A DNA stretch of 64,000 nucleotides, taken from contig NC_014550.1 of the NCBI RefSeq assembly GCF_000197735.1, forward strand, positions 2,294,001-2,358,000, read 5' to 3'. The notes below the pieces were generated by a model. That model was not told the DNA's origin and did no database searches. It saw nothing but the letters and a program-made list of their open reading frames with translations. This DNA comes from Glutamicibacter arilaitensis Re117. GTDB lineage: Bacteria > Actinomycetota > Actinomycetes > Actinomycetales > Micrococcaceae. The first letter of the stretch is position 1. Every line of letters starts with the position of its first letter. Both the position numbers and the translations under genes were made by a program. Below are positions 18,588-27,033 of the stretch, in pieces.

Positions 18588-20036
18588 GGCTCTTCAGGAA
18601 TAAGAGTGTAACCACCTGAAACCAACACCCCGATTCCCGGGCATGTCGCCGAGCACGAAAAAGTCGAGGTCTTCCAGAAGAATGGAAGTTACTACACTAG
18701 CCATTTTCGAAAGACCTCGACGTTGCTCAATCCTACCTTCACCGCACCAGACCTCACCACTTTCACCAATCTTGACGGCTTGGGACTGACCGCAATCGGG
18801 CAACACCTGAGCGCAGCGAAAGCCGAAATCCTCTGCCACGTCACCAACCCGATCCCTTGGTGCCAAACCTGCGGAGCAGCAGGCATTCCACGCGATACCG
18901 TCACCCGCCGCCTCGCCCACGAACCATTGGGCTGGCGTCCCACTGTCCTAGTCATCAAACACCGCCGCTACCGTTGCGCCAATTGCCAACGAGTCTGGCG
19001 TGAAGAGCTGTCCCAAGCAGTAGCGCCACGCCAGAAAATCAGCAGGACCGGGCTACGCTGGGCGCTGGTTGGACTGGTCTGCCACCACTTGTCAGTCTCC
19101 CGAATTGCCGAAGGCCTCGGCGTCACCTGGAATACCGCCAATGAGGCTGTGCTGGCTGAAGGTCAACGCTTACTGATTGATGATCCAACCCGCTTCGACG
19201 GGGTCAAAGTGCTGGGAGTCGATGAACATGTTTGGCGGCATACCCGAACCGGCGACAAATACGTCACCGTGATTGTGGACCTCACCGCGGTGCGTGACGG
19301 CACCGGTACCGCACGACTGATCGACATGGTCCCTGGAAGATCCAAAGCTGTATTCAAAACCTGGCTGGCTGATCAAGAAGAACAATGGAAACAGGGCATT
19401 GAAGTCGTCGCAATGGACGGTTTCACCGGCTTCAAAACAGCTGCCGTCGAGGAGCTACCCCACGCGGTGGAGGTGTTGGATCCATTCCATGTAGTCAAAC
19501 TAGGTTCCGAGGCGCTGGACCAGACCCGGCAACGGATTCAACGTGAGCAACATGGGCGTCGAGGACGCAAGGATGACCCGCTTTACAAGTGCAGGCGAAC
19601 GCTGACCACGGGACTATCCTTGGCTACGGAAAAGCAGAAGACCAAGCTTGAAGACCTGTTCAAGGAGCCGGAGTATGAGCCGGTTCAATTGGTCTGGAGC
19701 GTGTATCAGAAGATGGTGGATGCCTACCGGCAACCGAAGCCCGAGGTCGGACGGTGGGCCTTGGAGCAACTGATCAACGAAGTTGGCACGAAGGTACCGA
19801 AAGGGTTGCCGGAGCTGAAAAAGCTCGGCGGCACCCTGCGCAGGAGGAAGACGGACATTCTCGCGTACTTTGATCATATTGGTAGTTCGAATGGTCCTAC
19901 CGAGGCTTTGAATGGCAGGTTGGAGCATCTGCGAGGTATCGCGTTGGGGTTCAAGAATCTGGCGCACTATATCGCCCGGTCGTTGTTGGAGACCGGTGGG
20001 TTTAGACGGCGTTTACACCCTCAATCCTGAAGAGCC
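18588..20036 (+). mobile_element. ISL3-family insertion sequence, complete, 1449 bp
   Basis: The terminal inverted repeats begin GGCTCTTCAGGA at both ends; 24 of the first 29 positions match (18588-18616 against the complement of 20008-20036). The element is flanked by an 8-bp direct repeat CGTAAAAA at 18580-18587 and 20037-20044, the target duplication size expected of ISL3. It holds one intact transposase gene. Intact ends, duplication and open reading frame suggest a recent insertion. Confidence 0.95.
18723..20030 (+). CDS. ISL3-family transposase
   Basis: A 435-residue DDE transposase. The N-terminal zinc-finger region has paired cysteines (CQTCGAAG at the start and CANCQRVW near residue 80). 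A helix-turn-helix follows (HLSVSRIAEGLGVTWNTANE), then the catalytic core with VLGVDEHVWR, the AMDGFTGFKTAA segment carrying the second aspartate, and a late glutamate region SNGPTEALNGRLE. The likely start is a TTG at 18723. The gene is full length, so the element may be active. Confidence 0.93.
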   Translation: MLNPTFTAPDLTTFTNLDGLGLTAIGQHLSAAKAEILCHVTNPIPWCQTCGAAGIPRDTVTRRLAHEPLGWRPTVLVIKHRRYRCANCQRVWREELSQAVAPRQKISRTGLRWALVGLVCHHLSVSRIAEGLGVTWNTANEAVLAEGQRLLIDDPTRFDGVKVLGVDEHVWRHTRTGDKYVTVIVDLTAVRDGTGTARLIDMVPGRSKAVFKTWLADQEEQWKQGIEVVAMDGFTGFKTAAVEELPHAVEVLDPFHVVKLGSEALDQTRQRIQREQHGRRGRKDDPLYKCRRTLTTGLSLATEKQKTKLEDLFKEPEYEPVQLVWSVYQKMVDAYRQPKPEVGRWALEQLINEVGTKVPKGLPELKKLGGTLRRRKTDILAYFDHIGSSNGPTEALNGRLEHLRGIALGFKNLAHYIARSLLETGGFRRRLHPQS

Positions 20037-20253
20037 CGTAAAAATCGACGACATATTTCCTCGATTGCGTGATCTGTTCTTGCCGCATTGAAACAACGTT
20101 TTCGATAGTTAGGCTAAGTTTAAGGGTTAGATACGACTGGTCGCTTTCCCTCCGGATCAGCCAAACTTTGCATGGTGACTTGGCACTTAGGGGCTTGACC
20201 GTAATGTGCCCGGGGCTTGTGGGCCAGGCCAGAACATTCGTTGATTCATCCAT
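20037..20253 (-). pseudogene. Serine/threonine protein kinase, 5' part, cut off by ISL3 insertion
   Basis: This is the N-terminal lobe of the kinase whose remainder lies at 17285-18587: MDESTNVLAWPTSPGHITVK, a degenerate glycine-loop strand (PCKVWLIRRE) and the lysine strand YLTLKLSL, ending at VVDFYG. Removing the IS and one 8-bp duplication joins VVDFYG to TLMTQLGEGLIM in frame, giving 504 codons including the stop. The start at 20253 is the best ATG but has a weak ribosome site. It is divergent from lipB, with only 105 bases between. Confidence 0.85.
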
Positions 20254-20358
20254 GTGTCCGTTGTATCCGAAAATCAAGAATTGCAAGCTGGATATCCACA
20301 GGTGCGGGCATGGCAACTGAATTAGCGACCGATCGTTCAAGAGCGTAGGCTAACCGTC

Positions 20359-21006
20359 ATGGCGATCGAATTCGAACGAGTCGGACTAGGCTCAAAATTT
20401 GTGCCCTACATGGAAGCTTGGGATTACCAAGTCCAGCTGCATGATGCGGTAGCCGCGGACACACAAACCCCAAAAGTCCTGTTCCTGGAGCACGAAGCGG
20501 TATACACCGCTGGCAAGAGAACTGAACCTGAAGACCTCCCGCTGGACGGAACCCCCGTGGTCGATGTTGACCGTGGTGGAAAGCTGACGTGGCATGGACC
20601 GGGACAGCTGATTGGCTATCCCATCGTCAAACTACGCAAAATCAGCGCCATCCGCCTGTACGTGGAGACTTTGGAAGAAGCACTGATAAACGTGGTCAGC
20701 GAGTTGGGAATCCCCACCACACAGATCAAGGGCCGCTCCGGAGTCTGGGTTCCTGGCAAAGATGGCGCCCAGGACCGCAAAATTGCGGCCATCGGAATCC
20801 GCATCAACCACGGCGTGACCATGCATGGCTTCGCGCTGAACTGCTCGAATGAACTTTCTGCGTACGACCAGATCATCCCCTGCGGTATCTCCGATGCCGG
20901 TGTCACCACCATTTCTGAAGAACTTGGCCGTACAGTCCGCCCCGAAGACGTCGTGGACCGCGTGCAAGCCGAAATTGAGCGTCTGCTCACCCCACAAGTC
21001 GTTTAG
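20359..21006 (+). CDS. lipB: Lipoyl(octanoyl) transferase
   Basis: LipB moves octanoate from acyl-carrier protein to lipoyl domains such as those of the nearby E2. The 215 residues contain the substrate-pocket motif DRGGKLTWHGPGQLIGYPIV, the lysine strand RKIAAIGIRI and the acyl-accepting cysteine in FALNCSNELSAYDQIIPCGI. lipA follows 33 bases later on the same strand, giving a lipoate assembly operon. The promoter must lie in the short gap shared with the disrupted kinase. Confidence 0.96.
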   Translation: MAIEFERVGLGSKFVPYMEAWDYQVQLHDAVAADTQTPKVLFLEHEAVYTAGKRTEPEDLPLDGTPVVDVDRGGKLTWHGPGQLIGYPIVKLRKISAIRLYVETLEEALINVVSELGIPTTQIKGRSGVWVPGKDGAQDRKIAAIGIRINHGVTMHGFALNCSNELSAYDQIIPCGISDAGVTTISEELGRTVRPEDVVDRVQAEIERLLTPQVV

Positions 21007-21039
21007 ACAGTCACGCCCTCCCCATAGAAAGAGCTGTTA

Positions 21040-22038
21040 ATGAGTGTCGAACCAGAAGGCCGTCGTATGCTGCGCGTAGAAAAGCGAAACGCTGCAGTCC
21101 CGGTGGAGCGTAAGCCGGACTGGATCAAGGCCAAGTTGAACATCGGCCCTGAATACGTAGGTTTGAAGAACCTCGTGCAGTCCGAAGGCCTGCACACCGT
21201 CTGCGAAGAAGCAGGCTGCCCGAATATTTTCGAGTGCTGGGAAGACCGTGAGGCATCGTTCCTCATCGGTGGTTCCGAGTGCACCCGCCGTTGCGATTTC
21301 TGCCAGATCGCCACCGGCAAGCCAGCACCGATTGACCGCTCGGAGCCTTTCAAGGTCGCGATGAGCGTGAAGAAGATGGATCTGCGCTACGCCACCGTTA
21401 CCGGCGTGGCCCGCGACGACCTCGAAGATGAGGGCGTCTGGCTGTACGCAGAAACCGTGCGCCAGATCCACAAGATGAACCCGAGCACCGGTGTGGAACT
21501 GCTGATTCCTGACTTCACCGGGAAGCCGGAGAACCTGGATGCGATCTGCGACTCGGCCCCTGAGGTCTACGCCCACAATGTGGAGACCGTGCCGCGTATC
21601 TTCAAGCGCATCCGTCCGGCCTTCCGCTACCAGCGCTCCATGGATGTCATCACCCATGGCCGCAATCGTGGCCTGATCACCAAGTCGAACCTGATCTTGG
21701 GTATGGGCGAAACTCGCGAAGAAATTTCCGAGGCCATGCGCGATCTGCACGAAGCCGGTTGTGACCTGCTGACCCTGACCCAGTACCTGCGCCCCACCGA
21801 CTTGCACCTGCCAGTTGACCGTTGGGTCACCCCGCAGGAGTTCGTGGAACTGCAGCAGGAAGCCGAAGAAATCGGCTTCGCCGGGGTCATGTCCGGTCCT
21901 TTGGTACGTTCTTCCTACCGCGCAGGGCGCTTGTGGGCTGGAGCCATGCGCAAGAAGGGCCGCGAAATACCTGAGGCACTGGCACACATCGAATCCTCGG
22001 GCAATACCCGCCAGGAAGCTGCCTCGCTGATCAGGTAG
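21040..22038 (+). CDS. lipA: Lipoyl synthase
   Basis: A radical-SAM enzyme that inserts two sulfurs into protein-bound octanoyl groups. The 332 residues show the auxiliary cluster [13 protein letters not shown], the radical-SAM CxxxCxxC motif [13 protein letters not shown] and the C-terminal RSSYRAG that ligates the auxiliary cluster. It starts at ATG 21040 and is co-directional with lipB. Its products are needed by the E2 upstream. Confidence 0.97.
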   Translation: MSVEPEGRRMLRVEKRNAAVPVERKPDWIKAKLNIGPEYVGLKNLVQSEGLHTVCEEAGCPNIFECWEDREASFLIGGSECTRRCDFCQIATGKPAPIDRSEPFKVAMSVKKMDLRYATVTGVARDDLEDEGVWLYAETVRQIHKMNPSTGVELLIPDFTGKPENLDAICDSAPEVYAHNVETVPRIFKRIRPAFRYQRSMDVITHGRNRGLITKSNLILGMGETREEISEAMRDLHEAGCDLLTLTQYLRPTDLHLPVDRWVTPQEFVELQQEAEEIGFAGVMSGPLVRSSYRAGRLWAGAMRKKGREIPEALAHIESSGNTRQEAASLIR

Positions 22039-22208
22039 TTTGATCCGAAAAACTTTCAAGCACGTCAGGCTCCGGAGCTTTTGACTAACGTCATTGGCAC
22101 GCTCCGGGGCCTTTCGCCACCGCATGAACGGACAATCGGACTGAAAAAGTCATGTTCGTCCTCGCTCGGCTTAGATCTATCAACTTCATCGCGTAGAATT
22201 AAGGCACT

Positions 22209-22958
22209 ATGGCCAAAAACTCCGACAACGACGCAGGCGCGCCTAAGCGTGGCTTGTTTTCGCGTAAACCAAAAGCTGAGAAGAAGAACAAAGAACCAGG
22301 CCGCCTGAAGCAAATCGGCCAGGTCTTCCAGATGACTCGCCGCAACGACCCTATGGTCGTGTGGTGGATGGCATTGGCCGCCTTGGCCGTTATTGCTGTC
22401 TGCTTGGTCATCGGCTTCTTGATCAATAACTGGATCACGATGTTGATCATCGCGATTCCACTGGCGTTGCTTGCCGCAATGTTCATCATGTCCCGCCGCG
22501 CCGAAAAAGCCGCGTTCTCGCAGCTTGAAGGACGTCCCGGGGCTGCTGGCGCTGCCATGAGCGTGCTGCGTCGCGGCTGGATCCTGAAGCAGGAGCCAGT
22601 TGCCTACAACCGTCACCAGGATCTGGTATTCCTGGGCATCGGACGCCCTGGCATTGTCCTGGTCACCGAAGGGCCGAAGTCGCGAGTCCGCGAACTGGCT
22701 GCTTCCGAGCGCAAGCGCATTGCCCGGGTGCTGCCGAACGTTCCCGTACACGTGATCAACGCTGGTCCCGATGAAGACCAGACCCCCTTGGCTGAGGTCG
22801 GCAAGAAGATGAAGAAGCTTCCAAAGTCAATCACGAAGTTGGAAGTCAGTGCAGTCGACAAGCGTCTGAGCACGCTGACCGCAAACCGTCTGCCTATCCC
22901 TAAGGGTGTAGATCCAAACCGCGTCCGTCCAAACCGCCGCGCAACCCGCGGACGCTAA
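22209..22958 (+). CDS. DUF4191 domain-containing membrane protein
   Basis: A 249-residue protein with a basic N-terminus (SRKPKAEKKNKEPGRLK), two adjacent transmembrane helices (about residues 50-90) and a soluble basic C-terminal domain (FLGIGRPGIVLVTEGPKSRV). It matches the actinobacterial DUF4191 family, which sits between lipA and glnA in many genomes. Function unknown. It is separated from lipA by 170 bases, enough for its own promoter, and closed by a strong terminator. Confidence 0.9.
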   Translation: MAKNSDNDAGAPKRGLFSRKPKAEKKNKEPGRLKQIGQVFQMTRRNDPMVVWWMALAALAVIAVCLVIGFLINNWITMLIIAIPLALLAAMFIMSRRAEKAAFSQLEGRPGAAGAAMSVLRRGWILKQEPVAYNRHQDLVFLGIGRPGIVLVTEGPKSRVRELAASERKRIARVLPNVPVHVINAGPDEDQTPLAEVGKKMKKLPKSITKLEVSAVDKRLSTLTANRLPIPKGVDPNRVRPNRRATRGR

Positions 22959-22965
22959 AGACGAA

Positions 22966-23011
22966 CAATAAAGAAGCCGCAACGGGAATTCCCGTGGCGG
23001 CTTCTTTATTG
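22966..23011. terminator. Bidirectional terminator between the DUF4191 and RDD genes
   Basis: A 15-bp stem (CAATAAAGAAGCCGC with its complement) extended by ACGGG/CCCGT lies between convergent genes, with A-rich and T-rich stem ends that serve both directions. Confidence 0.85.
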
Positions 23012-23027
23012 CCTTCTAGCGTTATTC

Positions 23028-23465
23028 CTAGGTGATGTTCACCAGAATGGTCTTGGGCAGGCGGTCATGCAGTCCGCGCTGGTCCTTGTCGGTGATGAAC
23101 GCTGGTATGGCCAGGCACAGCAGCAATGATCGAATCAAACCCTGCAGTGGCTTAATTGCTGTTCCGTCCAGGGCCTGGACCTGCAGTCCGAAGGTTCGAT
23201 GCCCGATGGTGTGACCGGTAAACCCGACTCCGATGATCTGTCCTGCGCAGAATAGGCTCAATGTAGCCAGATCATGGCTGTCAAACAGCCACCAGCTCAA
23301 CAGCATCGATAGGCCCCAGTCCAAGAGCAGCGCGCCAACCCGTCGAGGGAATCTGGCAATTGATCCGGGGCCCTTCTCAGGACGCCCCATATCTTGCCCA
23401 GGCCATTCTTGCGTATTGTGCTGCGGCGGCCCTTCAAGCCACGAGCTGAAGTCTTTTCTTTCCAC
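23028..23465 (-). CDS. RDD family membrane protein
   Basis: A 145-residue protein with the RDD signature: FPRRVGALLLDWGLSMLLSW (Arg and Asp in the first helix), GHTIGHRTFGLQVQALDG, and a terminal DKDQRGLHDRLPKTIL. It has about three transmembrane segments. The family is often linked to transport or stress tolerance, but no substrate can be deduced. It is divergent from glnA1, as in mycobacteria. Confidence 0.88.
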   Translation of the reverse strand: MERKDFSSWLEGPPQHNTQEWPGQDMGRPEKGPGSIARFPRRVGALLLDWGLSMLLSWWLFDSHDLATLSLFCAGQIIGVGFTGHTIGHRTFGLQVQALDGTAIKPLQGLIRSLLLCLAIPAFITDKDQRGLHDRLPKTILVNIT

Positions 23466-23597
23466 TAGGACAGTCTATCCAGCGATCCTGTGCGCCACTG
23501 TCATAACGAGATTGAACCAACAACTAACCAAGTCACATTGTTACAGGTCGCTATTAGTGCAGATCAGGGCGATTCGACACGCCCGGATTTTCCACTT

Positions 23598-23635
23598 GTA
23601 ACAGGCTGGAAACAATAGAGACACCATTCAGAAAT
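23598..23635 (+). promoter_or_regulatory. GlnR box upstream of glnA1
   Basis: Four half sites with exact 6-base spacing are visible: GTAAC, GAAAC, GACAC, GAAAT at 23598, 23609, 23620 and 23631. This fits the actinobacterial GlnR consensus gTnAC-n6-GaAAC-n6-gTnAC-n6-GaAAC. It lies about 105 bases before the glnA1 start, suggesting nitrogen-dependent activation by GlnR. No other strong signal was assigned in the 23466-23739 intergenic region. Confidence 0.75.
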
Positions 23636-23739
23636 GGATTGTAGGTAGGATTGATTCGTAAGCAAGAGAACCAGCCGGATAGTTCTGGCTACAAGTTCCG
23701 TTTACCAAACCTTATATCTCACCAGGGAGTAACCTGCAC

Positions 23740-25164
23740 ATGTTTACCAGTCCAGAAGAAGTCTTGGCATATATTGCCGAAGAGGACATCAAGTTCGTCG
23801 ATATCCGTTTCACCGACCTACCCGGTGTACAGCAGCACTTCAACGTGCCAGCCAAGTCCGTGGATGCCGACTTCTTCGTCAACGGCCAGCTTTTCGATGG
23901 TTCCTCCATCCGCGGCTTCGCCGGCATCTCTGATTCCGACATGCAGCTGATCCCAGATGTAACCACTGGTTTCATCGATCCGTTCCGTCTGGAAAAGACT
24001 CTGGCGTTCAACTTCTCGATCATCAATCCACGCACCGGTGAGCCATACCACCGCGACCCACGTGGTGTTGCAGAACGCGCAGAAGCATACTTGGAGTCCA
24101 CCGGTATCGCTGATACCGCGTTCTTCGCTCCAGAAGCAGAATTCTTCATCTTCGAAGACGTTCGCTACGAATCCAAGCCACAGGGCGCGTTCTACTCGAT
24201 CGATTCCGACGAGGCACCTTGGAACACCGGCCGCAAGGAAGAGGGCGGCAACCAGGGTTACAAGACCCCATTCAAGGGCGGCTACTTCCCAGTGGCTCCA
24301 ACTGACAAGCAGGCTGACCTGCGCGACGCCATCTGCGTTGAGTTGGACAAGGCAGGCCTCGAAGTTGAGCGCAGCCACCACGAGGTCGGCGCAGCTGGCC
24401 AGGCTGAAATCAACTACAAGTTCAACACCATGGTTCACTCGGCCGATCAACTGATGCTCTTCAAGTACATCGTGAAGAACGTCGCTGATGCATGGGGCAA
24501 GTCCGCAACCTTCATGCCGAAGCCAGTCTTCGGCGACAACGGCTCGGGCATGCACGTGCACCAGTCGCTGTGGGCCAACGGCGAACCACTGTTCTACGAC
24601 GAAAAAGGCTACGCTGGCCTGTCCGATACCGCTCGCTGGTACATCGGTGGCCTGCTGAAGCACGCTGATGCAGTGCTCGCGTTCACCAACCCAACCGTGA
24701 ACTCCTACCGCCGCCTGGTCAAGGGCTACGAAGCTCCAGTGAACATGGTTTACTCGCAGGGCAACCGCTCTGCCGGTATCCGTATCCCAATCACCGGTTC
24801 GAACCCTAAGGCCAAGCGCATCGAGTTCCGCGCTCCAGATGCCTCCTCGAACCCATACCTGGCATTCGCAGCTCAGCTGATGGCTGGCCTGGACGGCATC
24901 AAGAACCGCATCGAACCAGCAGAGCCAATCGACAAGGATCTCTACGAGCTTCCTGCCGAAGAGGCCAAGGATATCCAGCGCGCTCCTGAAAGCCTCGAAG
25001 ATGCTCTGAAGGCTCTGGAAGCCGACCACGAGTTCCTGCTCGAAGGCGGTGTCTTCACCGAAGACCTGATCCAGACTTGGATTGAGTACAAGCGTGAATA
25101 CGAAATCCGACCACTGAGCCTGCGCCCTAACCCATACGAGTTCGAGCTCTACTACGGTTGCTAG
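23740..25164 (+). CDS. glnA: Glutamine synthetase, type I beta (GlnA1)
   Basis: This enzyme makes glutamine from glutamate, ammonia and ATP as a dodecamer. The 474 residues include the N-terminal latch region ([16 protein letters not shown]), [11 protein letters not shown], metal ligands in [10 protein letters not shown] and [19 protein letters not shown], an active-site [12 protein letters not shown] loop, and the adenylylation site DLYELP with Tyr402. GlnE, encoded at 37053, is the expected modifying enzyme. The last codons, ELYYGC plus stop, overlap the integrative element: the core ends inside the Cys codon, so the final base of that codon and the TAG stop are supplied by the element. Confidence 0.97.
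   Translation: MFTSPEEVLAYIAEEDIKFVDIRFTDLPGVQQHFNVPAKSVDADFFVNGQLFDGSSIRGFAGISDSDMQLIPDVTTGFIDPFRLEKTLAFNFSIINPRTGEPYHRDPRGVAERAEAYLESTGIADTAFFAPEAEFFIFEDVRYESKPQGAFYSIDSDEAPWNTGRKEEGGNQGYKTPFKGGYFPVAPTDKQADLRDAICVELDKAGLEVERSHHEVGAAGQAEINYKFNTMVHSADQLMLFKYIVKNVADAWGKSATFMPKPVFGDNGSGMHVHQSLWANGEPLFYDEKGYAGLSDTARWYIGGLLKHADAVLAFTNPTVNSYRRLVKGYEAPVNMVYSQGNRSAGIRIPITGSNPKAKRIEFRAPDASSNPYLAFAAQLMAGLDGIKNRIEPAEPIDKDLYELPAEEAKDIQRAPESLEDALKALEADHEFLLEGGVFTEDLIQTWIEYKREYEIRPLSLRPNPYEFELYYGC
25144..25160 (+). repeat. attL core (17-bp direct repeat) inside glnA1
   Basis: The sequence GAGCTCTACTACGGTTG encodes the last residues E-L-Y-Y-G and two bases of Cys. The same 17 bases recur at 35810-35826. 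To its right the element continues C-TAG, restoring Cys and a stop codon. Confidence 0.92.
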
Positions 25165-25178
25165 CTAGATAACGTGGG

Positions 25179-26294
25179 TCAAGCCCGTTTAGTCCGCAGA
25201 GAGTCCGCACGAGTTGCCAGAGCATTGCTCACGGCGGCGCGTGTGGACTCTTTTGCGTCTTCCATCAAGTGACCGTAAACGTCCAGAGTTGTCTTCGCTG
25301 AAGCGTGACGCATGGCCGCTTGCACCTTCTTCACATCTTCCCCGGACGCAATCAAGAATGACGCGAAGAAATGACGCAAGTCATGGATACGGAAATTTTC
25401 AGGCAAACCCTCGACGGTAGCGCGGGCAGTCCTGAACCGCGCTTCGATAGTGTACGGAGCTGCAGCCCGGCCATTCTCCAGGGTCACGAAAGTTTCGCTA
25501 CCCCACTTCGCCGGATTCTTATTCAGCTCGAACGCAAGTTCTCGAGGAATCGGGATATGATTTTTTGATTCTTCAGTTTTCAAGGGCACGCCCGGATACT
25601 GAATAACCGGGCTAATGTAGCCTCGCAGGGCGTCCACGTCCTGCACTCGCAACGCTGCAATTTCTGAGACTCGCAGACCGGCAAACGCACCTAATAGGAT
25701 GACGTTTTTCATGCCGTCCGGCATCGCATCATAGAGCGCCCACACTTGCGCCTCGGTGGCCACGTAGGGGCGTTGCTTGCCCGCAGGTGGCGCGATCTTA
25801 CGGCTAATAGGCGTCCGCACCAGTAGGCCGTCTTCCACGGCATCCGAAAGCATGTGAGCCAACCGCCGATAGAGCGCATGAATCGTGGAATCAGCTAAGC
25901 CCTCATTCTTCAACGCCGCTAGCCAATTCTTAACCGCCGTAGGCCGAATGTCTTTCAGCGGCATGTCGCCGAAGGCGGCATTGATCCGCTTTACATGCGT
26001 CTTGGCTTGCTTCACCGAGCCAGGCCGATTCACTTCGTAGCCCTTGAGCCAGTGCTCAGACCAAACACGCATGGTTGTACCGGCATCCTGGGGGCTGATA
26101 TACGCGCCGCTTCGAATCTTGGCCGCTTCACCTTCAGCCCATGCCTGGGCATCAATCTTGCGGGCGAACGTCTTAGCCTTCTCCCGCCCTTCAGGGTCGA
26201 TATATGTTCCGAGCCAGCCACCTTTAGGGAACCGTGCCGAGGGATTACGGCGGCGCGCATTCGTGGTGCCCGGCGTGCGAGTTTGCCGCGTCAC
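25179..26294 (-). CDS. int: Tyrosine-type site-specific integrase
   Basis: A 371-residue phage-type integrase. It has an N-terminal arm-binding region (GGWLGTYIDPEGREKAKTF), a SAM-like core-binding domain (about residues 75-155) and a catalytic domain with Arg208 (AGLRVSEIAAL), H304-x-x-R307 (HDLRHFFAS), His330 and the nucleophile Tyr340 (TTLDVYGH). It starts at a GTG overlapping the repressor stop by 4 bases. The gene is convergent with glnA1 with 14 bases between stops. Its 3' end can also form a hairpin, so it may double as the glnA1 terminator. Confidence 0.96.
   Translation of the reverse strand: MTRQTRTPGTTNARRRNPSARFPKGGWLGTYIDPEGREKAKTFARKIDAQAWAEGEAAKIRSGAYISPQDAGTTMRVWSEHWLKGYEVNRPGSVKQAKTHVKRINAAFGDMPLKDIRPTAVKNWLAALKNEGLADSTIHALYRRLAHMLSDAVEDGLLVRTPISRKIAPPAGKQRPYVATEAQVWALYDAMPDGMKNVILLGAFAGLRVSEIAALRVQDVDALRGYISPVIQYPGVPLKTEESKNHIPIPRELAFELNKNPAKWGSETFVTLENGRAAAPYTIEARFRTARATVEGLPENFRIHDLRHFFASFLIASGEDVKKVQAAMRHASAKTTLDVYGHLMEDAKESTRAAVSNALATRADSLRTKRA
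25191..25209 (+). repeat. Integrase arm-type site pair, left end
   Basis: Two copies of AGTCCGCA at 25191-25198 and 25202-25209 lie 11 bp apart (one helical turn), 30 bp inside the left core. The same pair occurs near the right end (35682-35700) and, with one change, beyond the right core (35857-35875). They lie within the int coding sequence. Confidence 0.7.
25200..25254 (+). terminator. Hairpin in the int 3' end, possible glnA1 terminator
   Basis: A 12-bp stem with one mismatch (AGAGTCCGCACG at 25200-25211 against 25240-25251) is followed by TTTT on the plus strand, 35 bases after the glnA1 stop. A better version of the same hairpin lies beyond attR at 35866-35918. Confidence 0.45.
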
Positions 26295-26737
26295 GACTTT
26301 TCCTCGCTCGCATCCTGCAACTTCACCGTGAGCGCCGCTAAGTGACTCATGAGCTTATTAGCCCGCTGCTGGTCTTCAGCGAGTTCGGCTTGATTGGTCG
26401 CAATGCGTTCCTGATACTTCCGGAGCTCCAAATTTGTTGCGTCCAGTTCAGCCCGCAATGCTGCAATATCAACTTTGTTCCTATTTCGCGGAAACACCAT
26501 TTCAATCAGCGCGACAGGGTGAATATTCAGGACGTTACTAAGCGCTTCAAGCTCCGCAATGGTCGTAGGCCTATTACCCAGCTCCAACTTCGTCACCGTA
26601 TTCGTTCGCATCTCCGCGCCCCAGAACGTGAGCAAGTCCGCTAGTTCGGCTTGTGTGAGCCCATGACTACGCCGCAAGTCTTTGATTACTTCGCCCAGGC
26701 GCTTCCCTACCGGCTGCCCATCATCATTATTCGTCAT
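26291..26737 (-). CDS. XRE-family (cI-like) repressor with coiled-coil tail
   Basis: 148 residues. The helix-turn-helix spans about residues 12-75 (RLGEVIKDLRRSHGLTQAEL, then TNTVTKLELGNRPTTIAELE), followed by an extended heptad-rich helix (about 90-145) suited to dimerisation. It is co-transcribed with int (GTGA overlap) and divergent from the xis-like gene, the usual position of an element's master repressor. An 8-bp inverted repeat over the rightward promoter is its likely operator. Confidence 0.88.
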   Translation of the reverse strand: MTNNDDGQPVGKRLGEVIKDLRRSHGLTQAELADLLTFWGAEMRTNTVTKLELGNRPTTIAELEALSNVLNIHPVALIEMVFPRNRNKVDIAALRAELDATNLELRKYQERIATNQAELAEDQQRANKLMSHLAALTVKLQDASEEKS

Positions 26738-26765
26738 AGGAACATTATATTTCTTCTTCAGGAGT

Positions 26766-26815
26766 TGACAACCTCAGCTACGCTCATTAATAATTATTCG
26801 TACCAAGAATAATTT
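26766..26815 (+). promoter_or_regulatory. Rightward promoter and overlapping operator of the element
   Basis: A consensus -35 TTGACA (26766-26771), 18-base spacer and -10 AATAAT (26790-26795) precede the xis-like gene. A perfect inverted repeat with arms AATTATTC (26793-26800) and GAATAATT (26808-26815) overlaps the -10 and start region. The layout fits repression by the divergent XRE protein. Confidence 0.7.
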
Positions 26816-26835
26816 TCGGATTCTTAGGAGGAATC

Positions 26836-27033
26836 ATGAGCACCTTATTCGCTTCACTTATGACGTTGGCCGAAGTTGCCAAGGCAACCGGCATCCCAGT
26901 AAACACGCTTCGCTACTACCGCCAGATCGGCGGCAAGGGGCCGAAGTCGGCGCTTATCGGTGGCCGCGTGATGTACCGGGAGCAGGACGTTATTGATTGG
27001 GTAAATGCCCAATTTGATCAGGACGCCAGCTAA
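26836..27033 (+). CDS. Excisionase-like MerR-type helix-turn-helix protein
   Basis: A 65-residue DNA-binding protein (LMTLAEVAKATGIPVNTLRYY, then ALIGGRVMYREQDVIDWVNA), typical of small excisionase/AlpA-type HTH proteins. The ATG follows TTAGGAGG. Being the first gene of the rightward operon, opposite int and the repressor, it is the best candidate for the recombination directionality factor. Its stop overlaps the next start (TAATG). Confidence 0.85.
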   Translation: MSTLFASLMTLAEVAKATGIPVNTLRYYRQIGGKGPKSALIGGRVMYREQDVIDWVNAQFDQDAS

